Assembly (NCBI RefSeq): GCF_001427025.1
Contig: NZ_LMGA01000001.1
Span: forward strand, 516,348 to 580,347
Length of the DNA stretch: 64,000 bases
From: Mesorhizobium sp. Root554
Lineage (GTDB): Bacteria > Pseudomonadota > Alphaproteobacteria > Rhizobiales > Rhizobiaceae
Direction of reading: 5' to 3'
The number at the start of each line of letters is the position of its first letter. The first letter of the stretch is position 1. The notes under the pieces are model-generated. The model was not told where the DNA came from and did not search any database. It worked only from the letters and a program-made list of their open reading frames with translations. The position numbers were made by a program, and so were the translations under genes. Below are positions 61,734 to 64,000 of this stretch, piece after piece.

Positions 61734-63263
61734 ATGAGGCGTTTACTTCAAATGGCCGCTGTGGTTGCGGCGCTGCTGCCGGCTTTTGCATCCGCTGAAC
61801 CCCAGAAGGGCGGCGTGATCGACGTGGCCACGGTGGGCGAACCGCCGACACTCGATCCGATGGCCTCTACCGCCGATCTGGTCGGCATCGTCACCCAGCA
61901 CATATTCGAGACGCTCTATACGTTCGGCAAGGACTGGGCGATCACGCCGCTTCTCGCCGCCGACCTGCCGCAGATTTCGGACGACGGGTTGACCTACACG
62001 ATCCCCCTCCGGACCGGCATCAAGTTCCACGATGGTTCCGATATGGATTCCGCCGACGTCGTCGCTTCGCTGCAGCGCTGGATGAAGGTGGCGACCCGCG
62101 GCAAGCAGGCCGCCGAGGTGGTCGCCAGCATCGAGGCGCCGGACGCCAACTCCGTCAAGATCACACTGAAGACGCCCTATGCGCCGCTGCAATCGCTGCT
62201 GGCATTCAACAACGCGGCCGCGATCATCATCCCTTCGGAGAACGCCGGCGAGGACCCGATGACCAAGTTCATCGGGACCGGCCCGTATATGCTGAAGGAT
62301 CGCAAGCCGGACCAGTTCATCCAGCTCGTCCGCTTCGACGGCTACAAGCCGCTTGAAGGCGAATCGAACTTCTATGGCGGCGCACGGAAGCAGTATCTCG
62401 ACGAGATCCGCTTCGTGCCTGTGCCGGATCCCAACACCCGCGTCGAAGGCGCGGTCGCCGGCCAGTTCGCCTATGCCGATGCGCTGCCGGTCGAATCCTA
62501 CGACAAGATTTCCGGCGGCAAGACAAAGCCGGTTATCCTGAAGCCGTTCGGCTGGCCGGTGTTCGTCATGAATACCAAGGAAGGCCTGAATTCGGATATC
62601 CGCATCCGCAAGGCCATCCAGGCGGCTCTGGCGCCAAGCGACATGCTGACCGCCGCGTTCGGCTCGCAGGACTTCTTCGCGGTGGACGCTTCCATGTATC
62701 CGGAGGGCTTCGCCTGGCATAATGCCGCCGGCACCGACGCCTACAAGCCGGATGGCGACACCGAGGCAGCGGCGGCGCTGTTGAAGGAGGCTGGCTATGA
62801 CGGCTCGAAGCCGCTGCGCATCCTCACCAGCCGCCAGTACGAGTTCCACTACAAGATGGCGCAGGTGGCCCAGGCCTATCTCGAGCAGGCCGGCTTCAAG
62901 GTCCAGCTCGACGTGGTCGAATGGGCGACGCTGACGAAGAATCGCACCGATCCGAAACTGTGGGACATCTACATCACCCACAGCCCCTTCCTGCCCGAGC
63001 CCTCGCTCAACGGCTTCATGTCGGACACGACGCCGGGCTGGTGGGCGACCGATGCCAAGCACAAGGCGGTCGAGGCCTTCAACAAGGAGTCCGATCCCGC
63101 CAAGCGTGCCAAGCTCTATGAAGCGGTGCAGCAGGCGATCTATGACGAGGCCCCGATCTTCAAGATCGGCGACTTCAATGCGCTCGCCGCTCAGTCGCCG
63201 GAGCTGAAGGGCGTGACACCCGCGCCGTGGCCATACTTCTGGAACGCCTATCTGGAGAAGTAA
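61734..63263 (+). CDS. Family-5 solute-binding protein of a dipeptide-type ABC importer
   Basis: The 509-aa periplasmic protein has a signal peptide (RLLQMAAVVAALLPAFASA). The mature part starts with the SBP_bac_5 pattern GGVIDVATVGEPPTLDPM and contains IGTGPYMLKDRKPDQFI near residue 175, typical of oligopeptide/dipeptide binding proteins (Dpp/Opp or related amino-sugar types). RBS GGGAGGGAA precedes the ATG. A permease gene of the same type follows, so this is the front of a full importer operon, with a palindromic operator upstream. The substrate cannot be told from sequence. Confidence 0.93.
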   Translation: MRRLLQMAAVVAALLPAFASAEPQKGGVIDVATVGEPPTLDPMASTADLVGIVTQHIFETLYTFGKDWAITPLLAADLPQISDDGLTYTIPLRTGIKFHDGSDMDSADVVASLQRWMKVATRGKQAAEVVASIEAPDANSVKITLKTPYAPLQSLLAFNNAAAIIIPSENAGEDPMTKFIGTGPYMLKDRKPDQFIQLVRFDGYKPLEGESNFYGGARKQYLDEIRFVPVPDPNTRVEGAVAGQFAYADALPVESYDKISGGKTKPVILKPFGWPVFVMNTKEGLNSDIRIRKAIQAALAPSDMLTAAFGSQDFFAVDASMYPEGFAWHNAAGTDAYKPDGDTEAAAALLKEAGYDGSKPLRILTSRQYEFHYKMAQVAQAYLEQAGFKVQLDVVEWATLTKNRTDPKLWDIYITHSPFLPEPSLNGFMSDTTPGWWATDAKHKAVEAFNKESDPAKRAKLYEAVQQAIYDEAPIFKIGDFNALAAQSPELKGVTPAPWPYFWNAYLEK

Positions 63264-63375
63264 GCCTTTCGCTCGTTTCGCCCTTTCCGTCCTCGGATGG
63301 GAAGGGCGGCGGACGCGCCGTCCAGGTCGACAAAGGCATCCGCCTGTCGACGATGCAAGGGGACCGTGAGGACCG

Positions 63376-64000
63376 ATGCTGCGCTCGATCCTGAACAGAC
63401 TGCTCGGCATGATCGTGGTGATGGCGCTGGTCGTCACCATCGTCTTCGTCATCGTGCGCGTTACGCCGGGCGATCCGGCGGCGGTCATGCTCGGCCCCGA
63501 CGCCACGGCCGCCGACATCGCCTCGCTGCGGACGCGGCTCGGCCTCGACGCGCCGATGCCGGTGCAATTCGGCCGCTACATACTCGGCGTCGTGCAGGGC
63601 GATTTCGGCCAGTCCATCTTTCTGAATCAGCCGGTCACCACCGCGCTTGCCCAGCGCGCCGAACCGACCTTCTTCCTGACCGTCTTCTCGCTGCTCATCG
63701 CAACCGTCATTGCGCTGCCGGTCGGCATTCTCTCCGCCTATTGGCGCGGCTCGCTGTTCGATCAGGCAGCCACCACGCTCGCCATGTTCGCGGCAAGCGT
63801 CCCGAGCTTCTGGCTCGGGCTGCTTTTCATCCGGTTCTTCGCCGTCAGACTGGGCTGGTTCGACACCTCGGGATATGGCGGTCCCGGTGCATCGTTCGCC
63901 GAACGGCTGAACCATCTTGTGCTTCCGGCGCTGGCTCTGGGGCTGGTTTCGTCGGCGCTGATTACGCGCTTTACCCGCGCCTCGATGCTCGATGTGCTCA
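63376..64000 (+). CDS. ABC importer permease, DppB/OppB type (truncated by window end)
   Basis: The visible 208 codons encode the start of an inner-membrane permease. The N-terminus ILNRLLGMIVVMALVVTIVF is the first helix, and VRVTPGDPAAVMLGPDAT is the family's conserved periplasmic block (P-G-D-P). VQGDFGQSIFLNQPV and LPVGILSAYWRG further match DppB. The frame is open to the end of the window, so the EAA loop and C-terminal helices lie outside. It follows the solute-binding protein gene by 112 nt; RBS GTGAGGA. The second permease and ATPases presumably follow. Confidence 0.92.
   Translation, partial: MLRSILNRLLGMIVVMALVVTIVFVIVRVTPGDPAAVMLGPDATAADIASLRTRLGLDAPMPVQFGRYILGVVQGDFGQSIFLNQPVTTALAQRAEPTFFLTVFSLLIATVIALPVGILSAYWRGSLFDQAATTLAMFAASVPSFWLGLLFIRFFAVRLGWFDTSGYGGPGASFAERLNHLVLPALALGLVSSALITRFTRASMLDVL

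Overview
The window is a compact, GC-rich (roughly 60-65% by eye) piece of an alphaproteobacterial chromosome. Gene content points to Hyphomicrobiales (Rhizobiales), most like the Mesorhizobium/Phyllobacteriaceae group. The supports are the order glmU-glmS-DUF502-recG-sdhE-mfd, an IalB-family secreted protein, clpP-clpX-lon-hupB followed by tRNA-Val and tRNA-Asp, a suf operon with two cysteine desulfurases behind an Irr-box-like site, and a lipid-linked-sugar GT2/LABN/GT39 trio. This placement is inference from gene content, not from a phylogeny.

Layout. 1-5.8 kb: a small secreted COG4315 protein divergent from ccdA, then glmU and glmS (UDP-GlcNAc synthesis) and a DUF502 membrane protein. 5.8-12 kb: recG (convergent with and overlapping DUF502), sdhE and mfd. 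12-18 kb: an orphan YejA-like solute-binding protein coupled to a DsbA/FrnE-like oxidoreductase, ialB, a secreted GDPD phosphodiesterase and a DHA2 MFS pump. 18-24 kb: rplM-rpsI, a thioesterase, enoyl-CoA hydratase/VOC/cupin genes, a cytochrome P450 and a secreted repeat protein. 24-30 kb: the protease block clpP, clpX, lon, then hupB and two tRNAs.

The most unusual segment is 30.4-34 kb, between tRNA-Asp and an M23 peptidase. It holds an unannotated 28-codon gene with a strong ribosome-binding site and a Gly-rich C-terminus (30775-30861). A near-perfect intrinsic terminator follows, then two translationally coupled genes with no assigned function (one DUF6065-like, one with faint nucleotidyltransferase-like features) and an MFS exporter. 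The architecture is that of a small peptide natural product cassette (precursor, maturation proteins, exporter). I regard it as the best candidate for an undescribed system; an attenuator leader peptide is the main alternative.

34-45 kb: M23 peptidase, peroxiredoxin, a very large AsmA-like protein, tyrS, anmK, the GT2-LABN-GT39 lipid-modification operon and an alpha/beta hydrolase. 45.5-53 kb: a complete suf iron-sulfur operon (desulfurase, sufB, a 52-aa membrane peptide, sufC, sufD, sufS, sufT-like, sufA) with a promoter overlapped by an Irr-type box. 53-57 kb: a frameshifted small gene, a GFA-family protein, a TfoX-N protein, a palindromic repeat element and psuK-psuG (pseudouridine salvage). 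56-61 kb: recA with a candidate SOS box, alaS and an aquaporin. 61.7-64 kb: a dipeptide-type ABC transporter whose permease runs off the window end. Most genes are housekeeping; no CRISPR array, transposase or prophage gene was seen.
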